Shown here: one piece after another, positions 43,068 to 51,445 of the stretch | Numbering within the stretch: position 1 is the first letter of the stretch | How the letters are laid out: each line of letters begins with the position of its first letter | Assembly (NCBI GenBank): GCA_964536375.1 | Contig: CAZHXF010000009.1 | Span: 1 to 64,000 of the forward strand | Direction of reading: 5' to 3' | DNA: 64,000 bases | Source: Desulfuromonas sp964536375 | GTDB lineage: Bacteria > Desulfobacterota > Desulfuromonadia > Desulfuromonadales > Desulfuromonadaceae | Made by a program: the position numbers and the translations under genes | Notes under the pieces: generated by a model | Database searches by the model: none | Seen by the model: the letters and a program-made list of their open reading frames with translations, nothing else | What the model was told of the DNA's origin: nothing

Positions 43068-44924
43068 ATGTTCAAGAAGTATATCCTGTGCGCCCTGTGT
43101 TTATTGCCCATAATGGTTGGCAGCGCTTTTGCGTCGCAACGTGTGTCTGCGATTCGTATTGAAGGGCTTAACCGTGTAGACGAAGCCAGCGTTCAGGCGG
43201 TTTTGACCACAAAAGTTGGTCAGGACTATTCTGCTGCGGGAGTTGATGAAGATGTGCGCGCTATCTATGCGCTTGGTCATTTCAAAGATATCGAAGTTAC
43301 TACGGAGGACGCTGATGGTACGGTGATTTTGAAGTATGTAGTACTGGAGCGCCCGCTGATTCGCAAAATTAAGATTGATGGTAACAAAGAGTTGAAAAAC
43401 AGTAAGGTGCGCTCAGCGTTAACCATGCGCACACCTAGCATTTTGAATCCGAAAATATTGCAGGAAAGTGTCGCGGCAATAAAACAGCTTTATGTTGATG
43501 ACGGCTTCTACGCGGTGGCAGTAAGTACTCAGGTGAAAAAGACTAAGAAGAACGAGGCTACGGTCACTATTAATATCGTTGAGGGGACTAAGGTCACAAT
43601 CGACGATATTGAGTTTGAGGGTAACAGTGTCTTTTCTGCGCGGAAATTGCGCGGCTTTATGCAGACCAAAGAGTGGTGGATTTTTTCCTGGATCACCAGT
43701 GGCGGCACCTACAATGAGGCCATGCTGGATAATGATGTTGAACACATCAAGGACGAATATTTTAACGAGGGCTACGTAAAAGTTCGTGTTAAACAACCGT
43801 TGATCACTCTGTCTGATGATAAAGAGGAGATGGATATCCTCATCGATATTGACGAGGGAGAGCAATATTTCCTTGGCAGTATGTCTATAGAAGGTGATCT
43901 GTTGCTGGAAGAAGCAGAACTGATGAAGATGGTGCGCTTTAAGGCTGGCGATGTGTTCAGTCGTAAGCAGTTGCGCGATGACATCAAGCACCTCAATGAT
44001 TATTATGCCAACCGTGGTTATGCTTACGTTAACGTCTCACCGGCAACCTTGATCAATAAAGAGCAGAAAACTGTCGACGTAACCTTCCATATTGAGCAGG
44101 GTGTCGAGGTGCACATCGGTCAGATCAATGTCGGGGGTAACACCAAGACGCGTGATAAGGTTATCCGGCGCGAAATCACTATTGTGGAAGGTGATCTCTA
44201 CAGTTCCGGGCGCTTGGATACGAGCAAAAAACGGTTGGACAACCTCGGATTTTTCAGTGAGGTAAACGTTGATACGGTAAATGGCGATGATCAGCAAATA
44301 ATGGATGTTCAGGTCGATGTAAAAGAGCAAGCTACCGGAACTTTCAGTGTTGGTTTTGGCTATTCATCTGTTGATGGTCTTATCGGGCAGGGTTCGATAA
44401 GTCAGGATAATTTCCTCGGGCGGGCTTTACAGTTGAATCTGGCGGGCTCCTTTGGCGGCACCAGCACCACCTACCAGTTGGGTATTCTTGACCCATATTT
44501 TATGGATAAGAATCTGGCTCTGGGCTTTGACCTGTATAATACTGATCGTGAGTGGGACGAATATTCCAAAAAAGCCATCGGTGGCGACATTAAACTGGGT
44601 GTGCCGCTGAGTTACAACACGCGTACTTTCTTCATCTATAAATATGAGGAAAAAGAGATCTACGANNNNNNNNNNNNNNNNNNNNNNNNNNNNNNNNNNN
44701 NNNNNNNNNNNNNNNNNNNNNNNNNNNNNNNNNNNNNNNNNNNNNNNNNNNNNNNNNNNNNNNNNGGCGAAGAATATTTTTCCAATATGCGTTACAGCGT
44801 TGGTGCTGGTATTCGCTGGAAAAGTCCTCTCGGACCATTGCGCTTGGAGTGGGGCTATAATCTTGACCCAGAACCATGGGAAAACGACTCGAAATTTGAT
44901 TTCTCTATTGGTAAGTTTTTCTAA
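43068..44924 (+). CDS. bamA: Outer membrane protein assembly factor BamA (interrupted by an assembly gap)
   Basis: The central subunit of the Bam complex that inserts beta-barrel proteins into the outer membrane. A signal peptide (1-22, ending SAFA) precedes five POTRA domains (about 25-420), each starting with a pattern such as VSAIRIEGLNRVDEASV. The barrel begins near 425 (GTFSVGFGYSSVDGL). After 532 codons plus 2 nt the sequence breaks into 100 N and resumes with the last 52 residues, including GIRWKSPLGPLRLEWGYNL and a terminal Phe, the outer-membrane signature. Only about 160 barrel residues are visible, so the true gap is probably several hundred bases and the printed frame across it is accidental. 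The ribosome site is GGAG 8 nt upstream. Confidence 0.93.
   Translation: MFKKYILCALCLLPIMVGSAFASQRVSAIRIEGLNRVDEASVQAVLTTKVGQDYSAAGVDEDVRAIYALGHFKDIEVTTEDADGTVILKYVVLERPLIRKIKIDGNKELKNSKVRSALTMRTPSILNPKILQESVAAIKQLYVDDGFYAVAVSTQVKKTKKNEATVTINIVEGTKVTIDDIEFEGNSVFSARKLRGFMQTKEWWIFSWITSGGTYNEAMLDNDVEHIKDEYFNEGYVKVRVKQPLITLSDDKEEMDILIDIDEGEQYFLGSMSIEGDLLLEEAELMKMVRFKAGDVFSRKQLRDDIKHLNDYYANRGYAYVNVSPATLINKEQKTVDVTFHIEQGVEVHIGQINVGGNTKTRDKVIRREITIVEGDLYSSGRLDTSKKRLDNLGFFSEVNVDTVNGDDQQIMDVQVDVKEQATGTFSVGFGYSSVDGLIGQGSISQDNFLGRALQLNLAGSFGGTSTTYQLGILDPYFMDKNLALGFDLYNTDREWDEYSKKAIGGDIKLGVPLSYNTRTFFIYKYEEKEIYXXXXXXXXXXXXXXXXXXXXXXXXXXXXXXXXXXGEEYFSNMRYSVGAGIRWKSPLGPLRLEWGYNLDPEPWENDSKFDFSIGKFF
44666..44765. 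other. Assembly gap of 100 N inside bamA
   Basis: Exactly 100 undetermined bases. A round 100 N is the usual placeholder for a gap of unknown size. It hides the central barrel strands of bamA, probably including loop L6 with its conserved motif. Confidence 0.98.
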
Positions 44925-44954
44925 CCTCTGTTGATTTTTGCTAAGGAGTAAAAG

Positions 44955-45473
44955 ATGAAACGTATTTTTATTGCTGTACTCGTAGTGTTCAGTTTTGTGA
45001 CTGTTGCGAATGCCTCTGATCTTAAGGTTGGCTTTGTAGACTTACAAAAAGCTATGGCAATGTCTGCTGCTGGTCAGTCAGCAAAAGCGAAAATGGATAG
45101 TGAAGTGCAAGCTGTACAGGATGAAGTGCAAAAACGTCAAGCTGATCTTCAGGCCTTGCAGGAGTCTTTGAAAAAACAGATGGCACTGCTTTCTGCTGAA
45201 GCAAAGCAGGAAAAAGATCTCGATTTTCAACAGCAGGTGCGGGACTATAAAAGTTTTGTTCAGGTTAAGCAGGATCAGCTACGCCTAAAAGAGAAATCAT
45301 TGACTGAGCAGATATTGCGTGACCTTGGAGCTCAGTCTGCTGATTTGTGTAAAAAGGATGGCATTACTCTACTGTTGGAAAAAGGGCAGCTAGTTTATGC
45401 TGTGGATAGCATTGACTATACCGATGCGCTTATTGAGGCTTATGACGCTGTATATAAAGATGCCCATAAATAA
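44955..45473 (+). CDS. skp: Periplasmic chaperone Skp/OmpH
   Basis: A trimeric periplasmic chaperone that carries unfolded outer-membrane proteins to BamA. A clear signal peptide (MKRIFIAVLVVFSFVTVANA) is followed by KVGFVDLQKAMAMSAAGQSAKAKM, the small beta/helix core start. A long coiled coil (about 45-125) forms the tentacles. The C-terminal AQSADLCKKDGITLLLEK returns to the core. The length of 172 is normal. It follows bamA by 30 bp and precedes lpxD by 14 bp. Confidence 0.93.
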   Translation: MKRIFIAVLVVFSFVTVANASDLKVGFVDLQKAMAMSAAGQSAKAKMDSEVQAVQDEVQKRQADLQALQESLKKQMALLSAEAKQEKDLDFQQQVRDYKSFVQVKQDQLRLKEKSLTEQILRDLGAQSADLCKKDGITLLLEKGQLVYAVDSIDYTDALIEAYDAVYKDAHK

Positions 45474-45487
45474 AGCGAGTTTAGTTG

Positions 45488-46519
45488 ATGGCAACTCTGA
45501 AACAACTGGCAGCTCTGGTAGATGCCGAAGTAGTTGGTGATAAGAATATTGAAATTACCCGCCTGGCTCCTATTGATGGGGCTGGGCGTGGTGATATAAC
45601 TTTTATTGCCAACGAAAAGTATCTACCTTGTTTGTATACTACTGCGGCTAGCGCGGTATTGGTCGATCGCCAGTTGGATCGCGCTGATGTTGCCTATCTG
45701 GTATGTAAAAATCCCTATTTGGCTTTTGCCAAGATACTGACTCACTTAAACGTGCAGCGTCCTGAGCCGTTAGGTGTATTGCCAGGAGCATGGGTGGATA
45801 AATCAGCTAAGCTGGGTTTACGGGTTACCGTTCATCCCGGAGTTTGTATCGGCGCAGGTTGTGTGATCGGCGATGACTGTATTATCCAGTCTAATGTTGT
45901 GGTGTATCCGCGCGTAAAAATTGGCAATGACTGTCTGTTGCATGCTGGTTGTGTGGTGCGCGAAGATTGTGTGTTAGGCGACCGAGTAATTTTACAGCCC
46001 AATGCAGTGATTGGTTCTGATGGTTTTGGCTTTGCCCCTGATGGTGAGAGTTATTATAAAATACCTCAGGTAGGTATTGCGCACATAGAAGATGATGTCG
46101 AGATAGGTGCTGGAAGTTGTGTAGATCGTGCTGCCATGGGTGTCACGCGCGTTGGTAAAGGTTGTAAAATCGATAATCTGGTACAGATAGGGCACAACGT
46201 AACGCTGGGTGATAATTCGGTAATGGCCTCTCAGTCTGGCATAGCCGGTAGTGCAATTGTAGGACGCCACTGCACTCTGGGTGGTCAATCAGCAATTGCT
46301 GGTCATGTCAAAGTGGGGGATAATCTAACCCTTGGCGGTCGTGGTGGTATTACTGGGTCGATTCAGGGCAATCAGGTTGTGTCCGGAGTTCCGGCTATCC
46401 CGCACAAACAATGGTTGAAGGCTTCTATGAGCTTTACTCGGCTACCGCAAATGCGCAAAGATATCGCTGCCCTTAAGCGTCAGCTGGATGAATTACACAA
46501 TGAAATTAAGGAAGATTAG
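45488..46519 (+). CDS. lpxD: UDP-3-O-(3-hydroxyacyl)glucosamine N-acyltransferase
   Basis: It adds the N-linked 3-hydroxyacyl chain in the third step of lipid A synthesis. An N-terminal uridine-binding domain (1-98) has GAGRGDITFIANEKYLPCL. A left-handed beta-helix of hexapeptide repeats (about 100-310) follows, with catalytic H236 in VQIGHNVTLGD. The C-terminal helical extension covers the last 30 residues. A TTG at 45485 sits one codon earlier; ATG 45488 is chosen. The length is 343. fabZ follows after 6 bp. Confidence 0.96.
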   Translation: MATLKQLAALVDAEVVGDKNIEITRLAPIDGAGRGDITFIANEKYLPCLYTTAASAVLVDRQLDRADVAYLVCKNPYLAFAKILTHLNVQRPEPLGVLPGAWVDKSAKLGLRVTVHPGVCIGAGCVIGDDCIIQSNVVVYPRVKIGNDCLLHAGCVVREDCVLGDRVILQPNAVIGSDGFGFAPDGESYYKIPQVGIAHIEDDVEIGAGSCVDRAAMGVTRVGKGCKIDNLVQIGHNVTLGDNSVMASQSGIAGSAIVGRHCTLGGQSAIAGHVKVGDNLTLGGRGGITGSIQGNQVVSGVPAIPHKQWLKASMSFTRLPQMRKDIAALKRQLDELHNEIKED

Positions 46520-46525
46520 ACCACA

Positions 46526-46966
46526 ATGTTGATGAATGCTGTTGAAGTAATGAAATGTTTACCGCATCGCTATCCTTTTTTGTTGGTAGACGGTATCGAA
46601 AGTTTTACCGCAGACGAATCCATTGTCGGCATTAAAAACGTGACCATTAATGAACCTTTTTTCCAGGGACATTTCCCCGGTCATCCAATTATGCCCGGTG
46701 TGCTGATAATAGAAGCCATGGCGCAGGTGGGCGGAGTATTTGCCAATCTGAATGATGGTATTGGTGCTGATAAAGTTACCTATTTTACCGGTATTGATAA
46801 GGTTAAGTTTCGTCAGCCGGTTGTCCCCGGTAATGTGCTGCGTATGGAGTTAACTTTGCTCAAGTTTCGTCGTGGTATTTATCAGTTTGCTGGCAAGGCC
46901 TATGTTGGATCGACCTTGGTAACTCAAGCGGAACTGAAAGCTACTTTTGTCAGCCGGGAAGGGTAA
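46526..46966 (+). CDS. fabZ: 3-hydroxyacyl-ACP dehydratase FabZ
   Basis: It dehydrates 3-hydroxyacyl-ACP in fatty acid elongation and competes with LpxA/LpxD for the same substrate, so its place here balances membrane phospholipid against LPS. The hot-dog fold motif FFQGHFPGHPIMPGVLIIEAMAQ holds catalytic H49 and E63. LPHRYPFLLVD is the typical N-terminal element. The length is 146. The gene lies 4 bp before lpxA, whose ribosome site (GGGAAGGG) overlaps the end of fabZ. Confidence 0.97.
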   Translation: MLMNAVEVMKCLPHRYPFLLVDGIESFTADESIVGIKNVTINEPFFQGHFPGHPIMPGVLIIEAMAQVGGVFANLNDGIGADKVTYFTGIDKVKFRQPVVPGNVLRMELTLLKFRRGIYQFAGKAYVGSTLVTQAELKATFVSREG

Positions 46967-46970
46967 CTTG

Positions 46971-47741
46971 ATGATACATGCAACTGCCATAATAGAGCCT
47001 GGAGCTATCCTGGGTGACAATGTCAAAGTTGGTGCTTACAGCATTATTCGTCAGCATGTAACAATAGGTGAAGGTACTGTTGTAGGTCCGCACGTTGTTA
47101 TCGAAGGGCGCACTACCATTGGCTGTGATAATGAGATTTTTCAATTTGCGGCTATAGGAGCAGTACCGCAGGATCTTAAATTCCATGGTGAAGAAACTAC
47201 GCTGACTATTGGGGATCGCAATACAATTCGTGAATTTGCCACTATGCATCTAGGTACCGAAGATGGTGGCAGTAAGACCATTATCGGCAGTGATAATCTG
47301 TTTATGGCGTACATCCATGTCGCCCACGACTGCATCCTGGGTGATCATATTATCATGGCCAACAATGCTTCACTCGCTGGACACGTTGAAGTTGCTGATT
47401 ATGCAATCTTGGGCGGCATGTCGGCCGTACATCAATTTACCCGTATTGGTTGTCATGTTATGGCCAGCGGTGGTTCCATGATTGCGCAGGATCTGCCCCC
47501 ATTTGTTATCGCTCAGGGTGATCGTGCCAAGACTGTAGGCTTGAACCTTATAGGACTAAGGCGCCGTGGTTTCAGCGCTGAAACCCTGTCGGCGCTGAAA
47601 AAAGCCTATAAACTGGTATTCCGCTCAGGTTTGCGTCAGGAAGAAGCGTTGCAGCAGATAGCTGAAACTGTTGAGCAGTTTCCTGAAGTTGTATTGTTTA
47701 GCGACTTTATTCGCGCCAGTGAACGTGGTGTCGCTCGCTAA
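46971..47741 (+). CDS. lpxA: UDP-N-acetylglucosamine O-acyltransferase
   Basis: It transfers 3-hydroxyacyl from ACP to UDP-GlcNAc in the first step of lipid A synthesis. The left-handed beta-helix of hexad repeats begins with IHATAIIEPGAILGDNVKVG. Catalytic H119 lies in AYIHVAHDC, and GLNLIGLRRRGFS marks the C-terminal helical part. The ATG at 46971 is 8 nt after GGGAAGGG and gives 256 residues; the frame could extend to a TTG at 46947 inside fabZ but this is unlikely. A terminator follows, an unusual break before lpxB. Confidence 0.97.
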   Translation: MIHATAIIEPGAILGDNVKVGAYSIIRQHVTIGEGTVVGPHVVIEGRTTIGCDNEIFQFAAIGAVPQDLKFHGEETTLTIGDRNTIREFATMHLGTEDGGSKTIIGSDNLFMAYIHVAHDCILGDHIIMANNASLAGHVEVADYAILGGMSAVHQFTRIGCHVMASGGSMIAQDLPPFVIAQGDRAKTVGLNLIGLRRRGFSAETLSALKKAYKLVFRSGLRQEEALQQIAETVEQFPEVVLFSDFIRASERGVAR

Positions 47742-47773
47742 TTGCAGTTAAACATTTGTACTGTTAAACTACT

Positions 47774-47803
47774 GGCACCCAGAAGTGGGTGCCGTTGTTT
47801 TTT
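47774..47803 (+). terminator. Rho-independent terminator between lpxA and lpxB
   Basis: A 7-bp GC-rich stem, GGCACCC (47774-47780) with GGGTGCC (47787-47793), has a 6-nt loop and is followed by GTTG and six T (47798-47803). It lies 32 bp after the lpxA stop. It also argues against an upstream lpxB start at 47785, which would put the start codon within the hairpin. Confidence 0.8.
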
Positions 47804-47829
47804 ATTCATGCGTAAAATGGTTATTTACT

Positions 47830-49035
47830 ATGGTTGATTATGTCCATTGCCCTGCCCAACACCAATCACAATGCCAAACTAAGCGGCGCGCTCTGATAGT
47901 TACCGGCGAGGCATCCGGCGATCTGCATGGTGCCAATTTGATCAAGGCTGCTCTGGTGCTGGATCCACAGTTGTCTTTCTTTGGCGTCGGTGGTGAGCAC
48001 ATGGAACAGGCTGGTTGCGATATTATTATTCCGAGTTCTGCACTATCAGTCATGGGTTTGATTGAAGTTGTGCGCCATCTGCCGCGGATCTGGGGGGTGT
48101 TTCAACAGCTGAAAAAAGTGTTGTTCAGTGATCAACGCCCCGATGTGCTGGTATTGATTGATTCGCCCGATTTTAACTTGCGGCTGGCTAAACAGGCACA
48201 GCGCGCCGGTGTGCCTGTCGTGTATTATGTAAGCCCACAGGTATGGGCGTGGAGAAAAGGGCGGGTAACTGGGATAGCTGCGGTGGTAGATCGTCTAGCG
48301 GCCATATTTCCCTTTGAGCCGGATTATTATCGAGGTTTACCTATAGAGGTGCAGTATGTAGGGCACCCACTACTTGATGAAGCTGGGGTAAGCTGCTCTG
48401 TTGCCGAGTATCGTAGCCGCCATCAACTCAGTGCCGCTCAGCCGGTGATAGGTTTGTTCCCCGGTAGTCGCAGTAATGAGCTGAAGTACTCATTTGCTAC
48501 CATTGTCGCTACCGCTAAATTGCTGCTTGCTGCCCATCCACAGGCGCGGTTTGTTTTGCCTCTTGCTTCCGGAGTAGACGAGGCAGAGCTCAGGATTGTC
48601 CTTGCTGCTGCTGACGTTGCCGCGACCTGTGTGCGAGATTCTATTTATGATGTTGCTGCTGCCTGTGATGTAGTGGTGTGCGTGTCCGGCACGGTAACCC
48701 TGCAGATTGCACTGGTTGCTACCCCGATGGTTATTCTCTATAAAGCGGCACCGTTAACCTATGCTATTGGCAAGCATCTGGTTGCAGTAGAGCATATTGG
48801 CTTGCCCAATATTGTAGCTGGGAAAACAATAGTGCAGGAATATATACAGGATGCAGCGATACCACAGGCTTTATTTGCTGAAGTGGAAAAGATATTGACC
48901 GATGATGTTTATTGTCTGGAGATGAAAAACAATTTGTCCGCTGTTAAAACTAAAATGGGCGATCCCGGCTGCTCGACTAGAGTGGCGCAGATGGTAAGCG
49001 AATTGAGCTTACGTCCGCATCAGAAAAAGGGGTAA
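47830..49035 (+). CDS. lpxB: Lipid A disaccharide synthase
   Basis: A GT19 membrane-associated glycosyltransferase that joins UDP-diacylglucosamine and lipid X. Motifs are LIVTGEASGDLHGANLI near the N-terminus, GVGGEHMEQAG, VLIDSPDFNLRLAK, YYVSPQVWAWRKGRV, FEPDYYRG and GLFPGSRSNELKYSF, then CVCVSGTVTLQIALVATPMVILYK. The frame opens at 47785 within the terminator; ATG 47830 is chosen, giving 401 residues, with no strong ribosome site. It starts a second lipid A run: lpxB, msbA, DUF374, waaA, lpxK. Confidence 0.95.
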   Translation: MVDYVHCPAQHQSQCQTKRRALIVTGEASGDLHGANLIKAALVLDPQLSFFGVGGEHMEQAGCDIIIPSSALSVMGLIEVVRHLPRIWGVFQQLKKVLFSDQRPDVLVLIDSPDFNLRLAKQAQRAGVPVVYYVSPQVWAWRKGRVTGIAAVVDRLAAIFPFEPDYYRGLPIEVQYVGHPLLDEAGVSCSVAEYRSRHQLSAAQPVIGLFPGSRSNELKYSFATIVATAKLLLAAHPQARFVLPLASGVDEAELRIVLAAADVAATCVRDSIYDVAAACDVVVCVSGTVTLQIALVATPMVILYKAAPLTYAIGKHLVAVEHIGLPNIVAGKTIVQEYIQDAAIPQALFAEVEKILTDDVYCLEMKNNLSAVKTKMGDPGCSTRVAQMVSELSLRPHQKKG

Positions 49036-49037
49036 TA

Positions 49038-50774
49038 GTGGCAAAGGTTGATATCAGAGTTTATAGACGCCTGCTGGGTTATTCTAGACCTTATGCGTGG
49101 CGTATTATCTTGGCTATGGTTGCCTCATTAGGGGTGGCTGGAGTTGATGTGACAATTGCTAAACTGGTGCAGCCTTTTGTTGATCACGTCCTAGATACTC
49201 CTACTGTTGCGCTGGTGAACCTAGTGCCAGTGGTAGTGATAAGCCTAGCACTGATAAAGGGCGTTTCGCGCTACGTCCAGGAATATTTTATTAAAACATC
49301 AGGTCAGCTAGTGGTTCAGGATCTACGTAACGACCTGTATGATCATACCCTTGATCTCTCCATGGGATATTTCTCTAAATTTCCCGTTGGCAATATTATT
49401 TCCCGTATTCTAAATGATGTTGGGATGTTGCAGCGCTCATCTGCCGATGAACTGGTGGTGATGGTGCGTGAGACCCTGACACTTGTTGGTCTCATCGGGC
49501 TGCTGTTTTACAATGATTGGCGTTTAGCTATTGTTGCGTTTACTGTGTTACCCGTCGCAGTTCTGCCAGCGGTACAAATCGGGCGGCGGATTAAAAAATA
49601 TGTACGTAAGAGTCTGTCTAATATAAGTAACTTAACTTCTATACTCCAGGAGTCGTTTACAGGGATTAAGGTGGTGAAGGCTTTCGGTACTGAACAGTCT
49701 GAAATAGACAAGTTTCATACTGAGAACATGAATTATTACCAGCGGTTGAAGAAAGTTATTCGCTATGATTCAGCTACTGCGCCGATTATGGAACTGTTGT
49801 CATCTTTTGGTGCTGGTGGAGTATTATGGTATGGCATTCATAGGGTTATGGCGGGAGAGATCACCAAGGGTGCCTTGATGTCATTTATCGCTGCTATGGG
49901 TATGATGTATGGTCCCATGAAGCGCTTAATTAAATCCAATAATGTAATTCAAAAAGCGGTGGGGGCAGCTGAAAGAGTTTTTGAGATGCTCGATACTCCA
50001 CTGGATATTGTTGATGCCGACCATGCTATAGACTTGCCACGCTGTAAGGGACATGTCAGCTTTGAAAACGTGCAGTTTGCCTACACCAAAGATGAACCGA
50101 TCCTCAAAGACTTCACGCTGGATGTCCCGGCAGGAAAAATGGTGGCTTTAGTCGGAGCCAGTGGCGCGGGAAAATCAACTATGATAGGCTTATTGGCCCG
50201 ATTTTATGATCCTCAAGCCGGGGTGATCCGCATTGATGGTCACGATATTTCTGAGGTAACTCAACATAGTTTAAAACAGCAAATTGCGTTGGTAGATCAG
50301 GAAACTTTTCTGTTCCATGACACTATTTACAACAATATTCGCTATTCAAAAATTAATGCTACGGATGAACAGGTTGAACAAGCAGCGCAAATGGCTTATG
50401 CTGAAGAGTTTATTCGTGATATGCCAGATGGATATAATACTCAGATTGGTGACCGCGGAGTGCGTCTATCCGGCGGGCAACGCCAACGCATATGTATAGC
50501 GCGCGCTATTTTGCGCGATGCACCGATCCTTCTTTTGGACGAGGCAACCAGCGCGCTGGATACTGAAAGTGAATCGGTGGTGCAGAAAGCGCTGGCCAAT
50601 TTAATGCAGCAACGCACCACTTTTGTGATAGCGCATCGGTTATCTACCATTATGCATGCCGATGAAATTCTGGTCTTGGCTGATGGGAAACTTGTGGAAC
50701 GTGGTACTCATCAACAACTACTTGCCGCGGCAGGAACCTACCACCGCCTGCACTCCATGCAGTTTCGGGATTAG
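49038..50774 (+). CDS. msbA: Lipid A flippase MsbA (ABC exporter)
   Basis: A half-size ABC exporter that flips core-lipid A across the inner membrane. Six membrane helices (about 15-310) are fused to an ATPase with Walker A GASGAGKST, signature LSGGQRQRICIARAIL, Walker B ILLLDEATSALD and H-loop AHRLST. The length of 578 matches MsbA. The start is GTG, 2 bp after lpxB. The position between lpxB and waaA supports lipid A rather than drug transport. Confidence 0.93.
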   Translation: MAKVDIRVYRRLLGYSRPYAWRIILAMVASLGVAGVDVTIAKLVQPFVDHVLDTPTVALVNLVPVVVISLALIKGVSRYVQEYFIKTSGQLVVQDLRNDLYDHTLDLSMGYFSKFPVGNIISRILNDVGMLQRSSADELVVMVRETLTLVGLIGLLFYNDWRLAIVAFTVLPVAVLPAVQIGRRIKKYVRKSLSNISNLTSILQESFTGIKVVKAFGTEQSEIDKFHTENMNYYQRLKKVIRYDSATAPIMELLSSFGAGGVLWYGIHRVMAGEITKGALMSFIAAMGMMYGPMKRLIKSNNVIQKAVGAAERVFEMLDTPLDIVDADHAIDLPRCKGHVSFENVQFAYTKDEPILKDFTLDVPAGKMVALVGASGAGKSTMIGLLARFYDPQAGVIRIDGHDISEVTQHSLKQQIALVDQETFLFHDTIYNNIRYSKINATDEQVEQAAQMAYAEEFIRDMPDGYNTQIGDRGVRLSGGQRQRICIARAILRDAPILLLDEATSALDTESESVVQKALANLMQQRTTFVIAHRLSTIMHADEILVLADGKLVERGTHQQLLAAAGTYHRLHSMQFRD

Positions 50775-50776
50775 CC

Positions 50777-51445
50777 GTGAAGCAGATTGGACAATGGCTA
50801 CTGCTGAATATAGCACCACTACTGGCTGCCTGGTTGATCCGGTTGATTGGTCTGTTGGCGCGCAAAGAGATAATCGGTGACGCTAGTGTGTGTAAGTTGT
50901 GGCGCAATGGCGAGCCGGTAATCTTGGCATCCTGGCATGATCAGCTGTTGCTGATACCGCTAGGTTATGCTGGTCCCGGTGGTCAGATCCTGATAAGTCG
51001 CTCCCGCGATGGCGAATTGATTGCCCGCACTGTTAAGTACTTAGGTCATCATGCTGTGCGTGGGTCATCAAGTCGTGGTGGCAGCGCGGCGTTTAAGCAG
51101 TTACTACGGTTGGCAAAACAACCCTATGACATTGGTATTACCCCGGATGGTCCCCGTGGTCCGCGCCACCTGATCAAAGATGGTGTGGTGCAATTGACGC
51201 GGCTGTCAGGTCGGGCAGTAGTTCCTGTAGCGCTGGTGAGCAGCCGTGGGCATCGTTTCAAATCGTGGGACAGATTTCTGCTGCCATATCCATTTGGTCG
51301 CATAGTCTATTCCTATGGTGAGCCATTGTATTGCGGGCGGGATGAAGATCCTGAGCAGTTTAAACATAAGTTACAGCAGGCAATGATAGATAATCACCTG
51401 CGGGCCCAACAACAGCTGGAGAGTTATGGTTTATCTGCTGTATGA
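50777..51445 (+). CDS. DUF374 acyltransferase, candidate lipid A secondary acyltransferase (LpxJ-like)
   Basis: A DUF374 (lysophospholipid acyltransferase-like) protein of 222 residues with an N-terminal hydrophobic segment (about 10-27). Motifs are ILASWHDQLLLIP, SRSRDGELIARTVKYLGHHAVRGSSSRGGSAAF and ITPDGPRGPRHLIKDGVVQLTRLSGRAVVPVAL, the family's catalytic His-Asp and substrate patches. DUF374 member LpxJ of Helicobacter is a late acyltransferase that acts without Kdo. That, plus the msbA-DUF374-waaA location, suggests the same job here. No LpxL-type gene is in the window. GTG start, overlapping waaA by 20 nt. Confidence 0.8.
   Translation: MKQIGQWLLLNIAPLLAAWLIRLIGLLARKEIIGDASVCKLWRNGEPVILASWHDQLLLIPLGYAGPGGQILISRSRDGELIARTVKYLGHHAVRGSSSRGGSAAFKQLLRLAKQPYDIGITPDGPRGPRHLIKDGVVQLTRLSGRAVVPVALVSSRGHRFKSWDRFLLPYPFGRIVYSYGEPLYCGRDEDPEQFKHKLQQAMIDNHLRAQQQLESYGLSAV

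Noticed and set aside
43419..43991. 190-codon open frame on the minus strand
   Set aside because: Antisense to the POTRA-coding part of bamA; a shadow of biased codon use.
43068..44924. Reading bamA as a complete 618-residue protein
   Set aside because: The frame only passes because 100 N are treated as bases; the barrel is too short for BamA.
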